Under the pieces are notes generated by a model that was given only the letters and a program-made list of their open reading frames with translations, was not told the DNA's origin and made no database searches. From DASWLF01 sp963768765 (lineage in GTDB: Bacteria; Desulfobacterota; Desulfobaccia; Desulfobaccales; 0-14-0-80-60-11): 64,000 bases of DNA. A program made the position numbers and the translations under genes. Shown here in pieces: positions 9,540-18,772 of the stretch (position 1 is its first letter; every line of letters begins with the position of its first letter). Where the stretch lies: assembly GCA_963768765.1 (NCBI GenBank), contig CAVYJK010000020.1, forward strand, positions 259,443 through 323,442, in the 5' to 3' direction.

Positions 9540-10609
9540 CTACCCGTCTTCTCAACCAACGGGGCGTAAACCTCCTGATAATAACGAACAGCGATCGCGG
9601 CCCACGAGTACTCCTCTACAGTAGTGCGCCCTGCGGTGATGACCGCGGTCCGACCTGCGGCGTCATCAATTAAAGACGCGGCGGCTTCGGCAATGACTTC
9701 AGGGGCGAGCGCGGCGCAAATGCGGCCGTTGACGCCGTCTTGCACCACCTCCGGCGCCATACCTACGGCGGTGGTGACTAACGGGACGCCGCTGGCCATG
9801 GATTCCAGCACGGCTTTGGGGCCGCCCTCGTTGCGCGACGTGACCAGGTACAAATCAAGCGCGTGGTAGTAGCGGTACAACTCTTTAAAATCTTCGACGT
9901 AGCGATGCGTATAGGGGATACCGGCGGCGGCCAGCCGCTGCTTGACGTAGCCTCGGGCCGGGCCGGTCAGGACGGCGTGCAGCGGATAGCGCCGCGCCAA
10001 GAGCTCCAGGGCGTCACAGAAAACATCCGGGCCCTTGATGAGTTTAGGCTCATCACCATTACCCCAGCCCACCCCGTCTTTCTGGAACGAACCCACCGCC
10101 AAGACCCCAGCCGGGATTTCCAGCATCCGGCGCATGGTGGCGCGTTCATCCGCGGAGGGGGGGCGAAACAGTTCGGTGTCCACACCCAGGGGCACCTTCA
10201 CGATCTTTGGGCGCGGCACGCCCAAACGCACGAGCCCATCCACGGTAAAGTCGCAGGAGGTATGCACCAGGTCCACGGCAGCCGCCATCTCGGGGATCCG
10301 GCGCGTACCCTCCCAATCTTCCACAATGTGGAAGACGGTGAGCACCTGGGGTCTGCCGCACAAAAACGTAGGGGTCCGATTACTACCGAACCACAGATGC
10401 TCGGAGCCGAAATGGACGATCTGGCCCCACAGGCCGAACTGGTGATCCGTAATCCGGGCGCGCAGCAACTTCTGCCGATTCAGTTGCTCGACAATCTGCC
10501 GCCCATCCTCACGGATCGACCAGGCGGCGCCCTCCACTACATAGGAAAGATCGCAACAGATACTGGAGCAGAGGTTATTTATTGAAGTCTTCAGGGTATT
10601 AAATTGCAT
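9536..10609 (-). CDS. glycosyltransferase family 4
   Basis: 357 aa. The N-terminal domain includes FGLWGQIVHFGSEHLWFGSNR. The C-terminal Glycos_transf_1 domain has VPLGVDTELFRPPS, AVGSFQKDGVGWGNGDEPK, AVLTGPARGYVKQRL, and the donor site VTSRNEGGPKAVLESMASGVPLVTTAVGMAPEVV, where EGGPKAVLE is the GT4 EX7E-type region. Its start lies 11 bp inside the end of the Wzy-like gene and its stop overlaps the next GT4 start. It is one of three consecutive GT4 enzymes, which suggests a repeat unit of several sugars. Confidence 0.92.
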   Translation of the reverse strand: MQFNTLKTSINNLCSSICCDLSYVVEGAAWSIREDGRQIVEQLNRQKLLRARITDHQFGLWGQIVHFGSEHLWFGSNRTPTFLCGRPQVLTVFHIVEDWEGTRRIPEMAAAVDLVHTSCDFTVDGLVRLGVPRPKIVKVPLGVDTELFRPPSADERATMRRMLEIPAGVLAVGSFQKDGVGWGNGDEPKLIKGPDVFCDALELLARRYPLHAVLTGPARGYVKQRLAAAGIPYTHRYVEDFKELYRYYHALDLYLVTSRNEGGPKAVLESMASGVPLVTTAVGMAPEVVQDGVNGRICAALAPEVIAEAAASLIDDAAGRTAVITAGRTTVEEYSWAAIAVRYYQEVYAPLVEKTGR

Positions 10610-12032
10610 TACCCCTTTCCTTTAGCGGAGGAAACCGCTTATCGGCAAACGTGGGTTTCCGGTAATTAAAACTTGACTGAACCGCGACCGGATACCTTCG
10701 ACTGGAAAAGTGCGGGCTCAACTCAATGCTCTTTGGTCTCAGGCCGCTCGTGTATATCGCCAGGAAGGCGATGGGCATCAGATAGATAAATAGTTCACCA
10801 TAGATCAGAGTGTCCGTCATCATACTGATCAAATTCAATAGGAACACGACGAACAGAGGCCGCAAGGTATATTTGTCATCTCGCAAGACCCGTTTAAACG
10901 CGATAATTGAGGTAATTAATAATACTGCTAACAAAAATAATCCTACCGCTCCCTGGTTCAATAAAATGGTTATGTAAGAACTATGGGGATTACCCCCTTG
11001 GAATGTCCCATACATACAATTTTCTATACCGCCGTATCCCAGTCCGAAGACTGGTGCGTTCCAAAAGAGATTCAAGGCTGTCAGCCAATAATAATAACGG
11101 ACGTTTGATTGTATACTAGACTCTGAATCGCCGCTGAACATATTAATGACTGTTAATTTGTATTGCTCGGGCAGGAAATCCACAACCAGGAGCGCTGTTA
11201 TGATAACCAGCAGCAGGCCTAAGATCCTGCCACGCTTTAAGTAAAAACTACATAAAATAATCACCCCGATAATGGCGAGGACATACGTGATGCGGCAGAA
11301 GGTGCTTATGATACCGCAGATAATCAAAATCAGGAAAGGGATATAACCAAACCTTCGAGATTTGAGTAATTCATCGATGCAGATACAGAAAGATATCAGG
11401 AGGAATATGCTGCAAGCAGTTGGGTTCATAAACGTTCCCATCCCCCTAACCTCTCGGGTGCCTAGTTCGCGTAAACTGTCGACATCCCTAATCGCAGAAA
11501 CCCTTACGGCATCGTTTTGTAATATCTCGAACCCGGGATAGAACTGCTCCCCGTAAGTTACCTGCAATATCGCCAGAAATCCGACTATCGCACCTATGAT
11601 AACCATATCGCGTTTGGCGATTTGTGCCTGGTAGGGGCCGAGCCCTCCCTGGTGCAGCGCCAGCACCAGGCATCCTGCAAGCAGGGAACCAAGATACTGC
11701 TTGGCGGTTTCCCGCCACTCCATCCCCCAGAACAAAGTCAGCCCAACATAAAAAATGAACAACATAAGGGCCAGTTCATATCCAGAGATTTTAGCCAGCT
11801 TTCCATATTCCAATCGCTTCATTGCGACGTATATGATATAGGACGCCATTAACACGTATGCGACAGATACGAAGGTGCTGAATATAATCCCAATGTGCGA
11901 CAAAGGTATTGCAATAATGACCAGGCGACAAAACACATTGTGGAGCTTCTGCCGTTTGCCTAAAAGTTCCATAAAAATACAACTTCCGAGCATTACGACA
12001 AGCACTAGGATGACGGCTGCTTTATTTGACAT
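10599..12032 (-). CDS. O-antigen ligase/polymerase-like membrane protein (Wzy/WaaL type)
   Basis: 477 aa with about 10-12 hydrophobic segments (for example AAVILVLVVMLGSCIFMELL, FGYIPFLILIICGIISTF, LLLVIITALLVV). The family marker is the large periplasmic loop and following helix near residues 355-385 (GYGGIENCMYGTFQGGNPHS, then SYITILLNQGAVGLFLL), typical of Wzy_C/PF04932 proteins. It would polymerise or ligate undecaprenyl-linked repeats in the periplasm. With the flippase gene downstream of the locus start it supports a Wzx/Wzy-dependent pathway. Wzy and WaaL cannot be separated from sequence alone. Local base composition is AT-richer than its neighbours, as is usual for wzy genes. Confidence 0.85.
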   Translation of the reverse strand: MSNKAAVILVLVVMLGSCIFMELLGKRQKLHNVFCRLVIIAIPLSHIGIIFSTFVSVAYVLMASYIIYVAMKRLEYGKLAKISGYELALMLFIFYVGLTLFWGMEWRETAKQYLGSLLAGCLVLALHQGGLGPYQAQIAKRDMVIIGAIVGFLAILQVTYGEQFYPGFEILQNDAVRVSAIRDVDSLRELGTREVRGMGTFMNPTACSIFLLISFCICIDELLKSRRFGYIPFLILIICGIISTFCRITYVLAIIGVIILCSFYLKRGRILGLLLVIITALLVVDFLPEQYKLTVINMFSGDSESSIQSNVRYYYWLTALNLFWNAPVFGLGYGGIENCMYGTFQGGNPHSSYITILLNQGAVGLFLLAVLLITSIIAFKRVLRDDKYTLRPLFVVFLLNLISMMTDTLIYGELFIYLMPIAFLAIYTSGLRPKSIELSPHFSSRRYPVAVQSSFNYRKPTFADKRFPPLKERGNAI

Positions 12033-12060
12033 GTTGGCTCCGGTCCGTGGCCGGACGGCT

Positions 12061-13160
12061 TTATTTCATGAAGACTTCTTTAAGACGCTGAGCGAGTATG
12101 CTGGTAGTGAACCTGGAGTTTACCTGGGATTGGGCGCGACGGCCCAATTCGTCACAAAACCCTGGATTGTCCCACAGTTCGCCGATAGCTCCGGAGAGGG
12201 CGGCCACATCACCTACCGGCACAAAGCGGCAATGCTCTCCGTTGACCAATCCATATCCCGCGCCATTTGGCCCTACGGCGCGGGTGCGGCTGAGCACCGC
12301 GGCCTTGCCCATGGCCATAACATCAAACGCGGTGGTGGTGGCAAAGGAATACGGCGAATCCTCCACGGGCAGGACGACGAAACGGCAGGCCGCGTAATGG
12401 GAGACTACTTCCTGAATGGGCAATTCATAGAGCACGTGGACATTGACGGGCAGCCTGACATTCGCAAAGCGCCCTCTGGAGGTAATGACCCGGAAAGGAA
12501 TATTTGGCAGTGACTCTGCTGCCTGGAACAAGGCATCGAAGTCTCGGCACCGGTCACGGCCGACTGATAGCACCACATCTTCCTTAGCGTCCGGTTGCCT
12601 GGTGAGACACCCGAGCATAAAATGCGGTGTCCACGCCCGACGGGAATCCACCCCACCTTTTCCGGCGGAACCCCAAAATGGTCAATAATTTCTTGCCGTT
12701 CCCCCCAACCATAGGCCACGATATGGTCGATGGCGGACAGGGACCAACGGTGCAGTCGAAACGCCCAGTTCCATCCCTGACTGGCCAGCGATTGCGTGAG
12801 TCCCTGAGAGGCCATGATCAAGCGCCCTTGCCAGCAACCGAGGCGTTTAAGAAAGGCCAATGGCAGTCCGGTGCTATCGGCGGTGGCAAAGACACAATCG
12901 TAGTCCCGCAGCCTGGTCAATGACTGGAGAGCTTGACCGATATTCCATCCATGGGCGGTCCGCCGAATCACTAGACTCGCCAGCGTTTGGGCTTCTCGAT
13001 ACGGTGGGCGCAGTTTGCGGTCCTCATCAAAGAACTCTGCCTGGTGGCCGAGACCTGCCATATGGTTCAACCCATACAGCAGGGTATCGGGCGCCTCTCC
13101 TTGTCCAACTTCATCTTGAACGCTGCTTCGCTCCGTAGGGTAAAGGTATAGAATTCGCAT
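12061..13160 (-). pseudogene. GT4 glycosyltransferase broken by two single-base insertions
   Basis: Two reading frames make one GT4 protein. 13160-12640 gives MRILYLYPTERSSVQDE through VPPEKVGWIPVG; about 12600-12061 gives DAKEDVVLSVGRD, the donor site DSPYSFATTTAFDVMAMGKA and GAGYGLVNGE. The break lies where the family reads PVGVDTAFY. Removing one base from each of two CCC runs (12636-12638 and 12610-12612; GGG on the coding strand) restores a continuous WIPVGVDTAFYARCLTRQ reading. Both lesions are therefore +1 in G runs 26 bp apart. This could be true decay or sequencing error. The repaired length of about 365 aa matches the family. Confidence 0.85.
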
Positions 13161-13255
13161 AGTAAGGTGTCGTGGCTAGCAAATGGATTCCGCCCAGGCC
13201 TGCCTTGCGGTAACTGTGAAAGTGGCCATTCAATACCAGTTATTATAAGTAAACA

Positions 13256-13990
13256 TCATAAGCTGTCACCGAAGCAATAATCTGGATTTAATCCAGTCTT
13301 ATCATAATATTTACATAGTGATGATTCTTCAGTCTTTATCGAAATACAGGCGTATCGTTGGCCTATTAAGTTATGATTATCTTTTTCATAACACCGAGAA
13401 TCAATAATCTTCGTGAACCCTGACATCTGCAACCAGCATTTAATGGCGCCCGCCGAAGGCAAGTGAGTTACTGAACCAGTATTACGATATGTTTGAGGAT
13501 AGTGAACCTCCACATAATTACCTTTAGCTAACTTATTTGATAGTCTAAGTGTAGCGCTCTCCAGCACCAGATAACCATTGACATCTAACATCTTATGAAG
13601 TTTCCTAAGAAAGCGCAGTTGCTCCGCATTGTGATACAACACCCCGGTACACCAAATTAAATTAAAAATCCCCAGCTGCATAAATTCCTTGGGAGAAATG
13701 AAGAGAAGATTCTCATAGATGATCTTGTGATGGCAGGGAAGCTTATCTATCCACTGGCAAATCTGCCCTTTTTTTTCGGGGAGCTCTACCATAACCAATT
13801 CAAGAGGCAGCAATTGGGCCAATCTATTACTGTCCAGCCCATCCTTGGGGCCGATTTCAAGGAAGCGTTTTCCCATAAAGGGTTCCCTTCCGGCTAATTC
13901 CATCAATTCATTAAACAGATGGACCCGATACATCAGTAGCTCAGGTTGGAGAGGCTTTTGAAACAATTTTCTTAGGATTTGCCGCAGCAT
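13256..13990 (-). CDS. class I SAM-dependent methyltransferase
   Basis: 244 aa from MLRQILRKLFQKPLQPELL at 13990. A longer frame to 14125 would lie inside the flippase gene and has unrelated N-terminal sequence. Motif I is FLEIGPKDGLDSNRLAQLL, followed by ELVMVELPEKK and the motif IV region FNLIWCTGVLYHNAEQLRFL with the leading-strand YLVLESATLR, as in Methyltransf_23 proteins. Base composition is AT-richer than the neighbouring glycosyltransferases. It probably modifies a sugar of the repeat. 95 bp separate it from the GT4 gene downstream. Confidence 0.85.
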   Translation of the reverse strand: MLRQILRKLFQKPLQPELLMYRVHLFNELMELAGREPFMGKRFLEIGPKDGLDSNRLAQLLPLELVMVELPEKKGQICQWIDKLPCHHKIIYENLLFISPKEFMQLGIFNLIWCTGVLYHNAEQLRFLRKLHKMLDVNGYLVLESATLRLSNKLAKGNYVEVHYPQTYRNTGSVTHLPSAGAIKCWLQMSGFTKIIDSRCYEKDNHNLIGQRYACISIKTEESSLCKYYDKTGLNPDYCFGDSL

Positions 13991-14036
13991 TAGTAAATCT
14001 CCATTATTGGGGGTATCAACTACTCGCCAATTCAAA

Positions 14037-15602
14037 CTAACATCTTGAAAAAACCTGGCGAGTATTGAGCCGTTGCCATAATCTCTGGCGGACCGGACTG
14101 GACAATCCCAAGACACCGCAGCCAATGCCGCCTATCAGGGCAACCAGGGCACTAGTTTCCACAAGCCCCCACCAAGTGGTTGCGGAAAAAGTATAATGCC
14201 AGCGGACCCAAGCCCAACCGGTCATCGCCAGGCCGAAAACTCCTAACGGCCGGGCCATCTGGCGCAGGTGCTGACCGATCGGTAGGCCGGTATAGCGGCG
14301 GAGCAAGAACTGGTAAGTGCCCCATAGTCCTCCTTGGCCCAGCGCCACACCCAGCGGAATGCCGGCATAACCGAGCAAGCTCGTCAAACACCAGCCAACC
14401 AACAATCCGAAGATGGACCAGGCAATCCCCATGGTCTCCTTGGGATAAAGGTGCAGTGAAGCATCCAGGGGGATGCCGTCTATCTGCACCATTTGGCGGA
14501 AAGACGTATGAAGCACGATGGCGACATCGAGTAGTGGTCCACCATAAAAGCGCTCACCGACCCACAGGTGAACAAAAAGATGATTGCAGGACAGAACGAT
14601 GGCGGCCATAACGCCAAAGCCCCATAAGGCCATCTGATGCAAATCCAGACGAAGAGCGGCCAGCCGGTGCCATTCGCCCTTCCCGCCCAGGAAGATAATC
14701 CCCGCATTTCCTGAACGTAAAAGTTCTTGCAGCGGGTAAACCAGATACCGGATCAAGGCTCCGGTAATCATGTAAACGGCAGCTGCCGCGGTGCCGAAGC
14801 AATAGCCGAACAGAAGCACATCGGCCGAGTTGAGCAGGGCTCCCTTGGCGGCGCCCAGTGAACCCGGGAGGCTCAACCGTATGATGTCGTGAATTTCAAC
14901 CTTCCGGGGGCGCTCCACCCCGTACCAGGGCAGATTCCTTTGAGCAATGCGCAACCGAACCCCGTTCACCATAAGGATTCCGACTAAAGAGGTTACGGCG
15001 AGCATCACCAGGCCAAACCCGGCCATGACCCCCAGGGCATTTATGGCCCCGCCAATCAGCACCATAGCGGCGTTAAGTCCCATGGCCTTGTATTCCAGGT
15101 TCTGACCCGCCAATACTGAACCCGGTATCGAGCTGAGCTGCGCCAGAGGGATGCTGACCGTCATCAAGGCCATGGTCCAATAAACGGCTGTGAGGTTCTC
15201 CGGCGAGATGGGAACCAGGCGAGGAGCGAAAACAACCAGGAGGGCACCAACCAGTAACACTACGGGGAGAAAAATCAACCATTGCCAGACGGCTGCGCCG
15301 ATCAAGCGCCGCTTCTCGGCAACATCCGGGTTGTGCTGCCGTACCCCAAGTACCAGCCTAAGTATCGAAGTGGCATTCAGATCCGCCAGTCCTAAAAAGC
15401 CCGTCATGCCCGTGATCATTCCCCAAGCGCCGTAAAGTTCCTTGTCCAGCCCGCGTACAATGATGGGGGTAAATAACAGTCCCGCGGCCATTTGGGCGGC
15501 ATGCGCCAGAATTTGAGAGCCAAATGTCAGCTTGGCTCGCCGGGTGAGGTCTTGGCTGAGGGCGGAAATAGTCATTGAATTCGGTCTGCTCGGCATCTCC
15601 AT
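14037..15602 (-). CDS. Wzx-type polysaccharide flippase (MOP superfamily)
   Basis: About 521 aa from the ATG at 15602 (MEMPSRPNSM); starts at 15575 (MTISALSQDL) or 15680 are also open, and the 15680 start would overlap the methyltransferase remnant. The protein has about 12-14 hydrophobic helices, the first containing FGSQILAHAAQMAAGLLF and LYGAWGMITGMTGFLGLADL, typical of the Polysacc_synt family. It would move the undecaprenyl-linked repeat across the inner membrane, feeding the Wzy-like polymerase. The C-terminus (WQRLNTRQVFSRC) overlaps the longer version of the downstream methyltransferase frame. Confidence 0.88.
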   Translation of the reverse strand: MEMPSRPNSMTISALSQDLTRRAKLTFGSQILAHAAQMAAGLLFTPIIVRGLDKELYGAWGMITGMTGFLGLADLNATSILRLVLGVRQHNPDVAEKRRLIGAAVWQWLIFLPVVLLVGALLVVFAPRLVPISPENLTAVYWTMALMTVSIPLAQLSSIPGSVLAGQNLEYKAMGLNAAMVLIGGAINALGVMAGFGLVMLAVTSLVGILMVNGVRLRIAQRNLPWYGVERPRKVEIHDIIRLSLPGSLGAAKGALLNSADVLLFGYCFGTAAAAVYMITGALIRYLVYPLQELLRSGNAGIIFLGGKGEWHRLAALRLDLHQMALWGFGVMAAIVLSCNHLFVHLWVGERFYGGPLLDVAIVLHTSFRQMVQIDGIPLDASLHLYPKETMGIAWSIFGLLVGWCLTSLLGYAGIPLGVALGQGGLWGTYQFLLRRYTGLPIGQHLRQMARPLGVFGLAMTGWAWVRWHYTFSATTWWGLVETSALVALIGGIGCGVLGLSSPVRQRLWQRLNTRQVFSRC

Positions 15603-15658
15603 AACCGACTTCGCGGCTTCCCGGTCTTGGTGATTGGCAAGTGCCTGGGGCACGCACT

Positions 15659-16302
15659 TTATTCCTTTCGGGCGACACACAGCCGCATCTGTGCCAGGTA
15701 GGCATAGAGCGGAGTGGCGTCCAGCGCCAGTCGCACGGCAACCGCGGCCCGGGGAAATGAGCCAAACAACCGGCTTAGTGCCGGCCAGCGCAGCTTCAGG
15801 CCGAACTCGGAGCCGTACCCATATTGTTCTTTTACGGCAAAACCGTTTTTATTTAGAAGGGCCTCAAACTCCCTCGGGGGAAAAGCATATTGGTAAAACG
15901 AGAAATCTTCGGTCAGTGGTTGCAGCCCGACTTCACGTAGGCGAGACCCACGCAGTCATAGCCCCGGACCCGTAAGGAAACCACGTATTGGGCTTTGCCA
16001 CAACTGGCTTCCAGTATTTTGCCATCGCGGGGAAGCCGAAGCCGCATAATCTGGGCGAGCCTGCCACGGCCGATATACCCTTAGAGGTAAGGAGTGTAAA
16101 ACTGCGGACTATCGCAGGCGCGCCAGTGCTCTTCCCCAAAGGTGCGGCCCATACTACGCCGATAATATACCAGCCTGGGACTTTCAAAACGCACCACTAC
16201 AGCGCTTCTTCCGCTCATAGTGAAATCCTTGGCATCCCGTTCTCCGGAAAAACCCCGCGTCTTCTTGACCTCACTCAAATTGTCTTTAGACAGAGGCGTC
16301 AT
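15659..16302 (-). pseudogene. degraded class I methyltransferase
   Basis: The frame starts MTPLSKDNLSEVKKT at 16302, overlapping the nitroreductase end by 17 bp. It reads to SPQFYTPYL and meets TAA at 16083-16081. Reading through in the same frame gives GYIGRGRLAQIM and a recognisable motif I, GKILEASCGKAQYVVSL, then GYDCVGLAYV, before a second stop at 15915-15913. The C-terminal part appears in another frame as DFSFYQYAFPPREFEALL and ends MRLCVARKE at 15659. The central Rossmann strands between motif II and the C-terminal block are missing, so an internal deletion joins the nonsense codon. Two kinds of damage argue for true decay. Confidence 0.75.
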
Positions 16303-17290
16303 TGTTCCCAGCAAACCTTTCCCGGAACCATACCTGATGCCAAGAACGTCTTGGCACCTCGCAAACCGCGGAAACCGGATAACCAATGGCAATCGCGGCG
16401 CCTACAAAGATATAGGGCGGCAGCTGAAGTTGACTGTAAACTTTCCGCTGCCCTTGCATGTGCATATCGGAGATCAGCGAGACCCAACATGCGGCAAGCC
16501 CCAGGGCATGAGCCATGAGCAACATATTCTGGGTGGCTGCAGCGACATCTTGCGCCATAACCAGGTGCTGTTCAAACGGCTTGTAGTGGCGGCGGTCAAC
16601 AGCCACCACAATCGCCGTCGGAATTGCAGCTCTCCAATCACGCGCTCCCAAGGCAGCCCCAAATACCACGTCAATGGTTTGTCGGTCAGTTGTGCTAACT
16701 AAGGCGAGTGGCTGAGCATTGCAGCTACTGGGGGCGTATCGTCCCGCCTCGACCACCTGCTCTATTAAGGGGGCCGCAACCGGCTCCGGCTGGAATTGCC
16801 TGATACTCCGCCTCTGAACAATTACCCTGCGGACGATCTCGGCTGCTTCCGGTGACGGCTGCTCGAAAGGAACTGTCTGCATAAAGCACTGAAAATCATT
16901 GGGGTAGGCCGCATATTCGCGCATTATTTTATTGAGGTAGGGCAGACAGGGGTCGCTGAGGCCCGTCGGGCTGGCCACATATGATTTCAACGTCTTAAAA
17001 ATAGAATCGCGTTCGGGACCACGTGGCAGCTTTAAGCTAATGGCCTTTTCCAAATAATGAGCACGCTTGAAGTTAAAGTGTGATTCCAGAGAGGCATCAA
17101 TCTGATCGCGGTACCTGGCGGCGTAGAGCGCTTGTTTTTCCCCGTAGCGAAGGAACCTTATAAAAACAGGCCAGAAATGGCGCGGTGGCACTAGATCAAA
17201 GTAATAGATCAGACGCTCCCTCACCCTATTCAGGAAATCCGGCTTATTCGAGGTTCCGCAGGATACCAGCTTTGGCTCGCTTTTCACCAT
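16286..17290 (-). CDS. nitroreductase-family protein with ~160-aa N-terminal extension
   Basis: 334 aa. The C-terminal half is a nitroreductase fold: VQRRSIRQFQPEPV (FMN-contacting RRSIR), APSSCNAQPLALVS, ATQNMLLMAHALGLAACW, and YPVSAVCEVPRRSW. The first ~160 residues (YFDLVPPRHFWPVFIRFLRY, then a helical stretch) match nothing I recognise and are unusual, since nitroreductases are normally ~200 aa. Family members reduce nitro groups, quinones or flavins. A redox step in sugar or lipid modification is inference from location between polysaccharide genes. Confidence 0.75.
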   Translation of the reverse strand: MVKSEPKLVSCGTSNKPDFLNRVRERLIYYFDLVPPRHFWPVFIRFLRYGEKQALYAARYRDQIDASLESHFNFKRAHYLEKAISLKLPRGPERDSIFKTLKSYVASPTGLSDPCLPYLNKIMREYAAYPNDFQCFMQTVPFEQPSPEAAEIVRRVIVQRRSIRQFQPEPVAAPLIEQVVEAGRYAPSSCNAQPLALVSTTDRQTIDVVFGAALGARDWRAAIPTAIVVAVDRRHYKPFEQHLVMAQDVAAATQNMLLMAHALGLAACWVSLISDMHMQGQRKVYSQLQLPPYIFVGAAIAIGYPVSAVCEVPRRSWHQVWFRERFAGNNDASV

Positions 17291-17370
17291 GGTCCTGACT
17301 CATCTAGAGTTTAAGCAGCAAGGGGCGCCTTGCCAAACCGAAAGGCCGGCAAACCGACTTTCAGGGGGAA

Positions 17371-18772
17371 TCAACGATCCTTGAGCAGCTCCCGCAAGAC
17401 CTGATTCTCATAGACTGATGACTCCTCTTCGGCAAGGAGAATGAGTCCTTTTAAGAGCAAGGCGTTGTACTTTGGGTCAACCATGTTTACGGGGAGAATT
17501 ATGGGGTTTCCTTTCCTATCAACATGAGTACAGAAACCATTCTCCACTCGATGAAATCGAAGGGCATTTTCCATCAGGCCGCGAGAACCTTGAAGATAGC
17601 CCGCATCACCGGTCAACTCACCTAGTCCGTCGCAGTGAAACGGCAAAATCCACCTGATGATCAAGATGATCCCGATCACTTCCCTCATACATCGGCAGCA
17701 AACCATTGGCCCATTGATTCGCGAGCTGACTTTCGGCAACGCCCATGGCCCAATTCAGATATTTCTGGTCCCGGTCAACAAACCAATAGGTGTCGCATAA
17801 AACGTCAATCAATATGAAGGTGTTTACCAGACCTGGTTTATCAACCTGCCCATTCCTATAGTAACGGCCATATACGGTTCCATCTTTTACCAGTTTGGAG
17901 AAACATGCATTAATCCAATGGGTGATATGCTCTCGATAGCAGCTGTCGCCTGTTAACAGAAACAGTTCAATTAAAGTGAAGATCATCGTGGTATTGCTCT
18001 TCATCAATTGGACAAAATGTCCTGAGCTGGCGTATAAATAAAAGTTCTTGCGAGCTTGATATTTGATCCGGCGTAGGAGAGATGTTTGTTGTTCTGCGGG
18101 AAGTATAGGACAATCCTTTTTATAGGTTTTCCGACTGGCATTCAGTTGCCCCAAAAAGTAATAAAATGGACGGTTTGAACTGCGGTAGGGGAACAAGCCT
18201 TCTTTGAGATAAAACCGGTTGTCAAGCCAGCGATGTACTATACCAACCACAAGGTCCAACAAATTGGGGTAAATATCCAGCATCTCCAGAAAAGTTTCAA
18301 GCAGACCGGACGACCAGGGTGAAGAGTAAGGAGATGATTTCTTGGCGGCAAGATCATAGAACTCCAGCAGGACACCATCTGTCACAAAGTAATTCATACA
18401 TTTGGCTACCGCATCATCCAGCAGGCTTTTTACCTGCGGGCTGTTTGTTCTGCGGAAGAGACTGTGCATCCCTCCTAAGTACTCGTCAATAAGATAGGAA
18501 TAGATAATATTATTAAAAGGCAAGAGTGCATCAAAAGGATCGGGGCCTAACCTTGTTATTTGCTCAAGCAAGAAATCAATTTCGCCGTAGTAAAGAAAGA
18601 ATGGCGCCAAGTCATCAAAATTGTCAAAAATGGTGCGGTCCGAAACCGGGTAAGTGCGGGAAATGAGACCTTTGTCATTCAGATAATGGCTCTTGAAGTT
18701 CTCAATAATCCACGCAGCGATCTCCTGGCAACTCTCTCCCTTCAAGGTGCTGGCAGTCCCCGGCAGACTCAT
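17371..18772 (-). pseudogene. large helical protein of unknown function, frameshifted
   Basis: The first frame (18772 to about 17640) starts MSLPGTASTLKGESCQEIA with an ATGA overlap to the radical SAM gene. It reads about 375 residues to LPMYEGSDRDHLDHQVDFAV. A second frame then supplies DGLGELTGDAGYLQGSRGLM to the stop at 17371. One base lost near 17640, in the codons after HQVDFAVSL, explains the split. Repeated paired helices (WIIENFKSHYL, FLLYYGEIDFLLEQI, SSPWSSGLLETFLEMLDIYP) suggest an alpha/alpha-toroid as in six-hairpin glycosidases or epimerases. That fold is a guess from pattern; no catalytic motif is identified. Confidence 0.6.
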
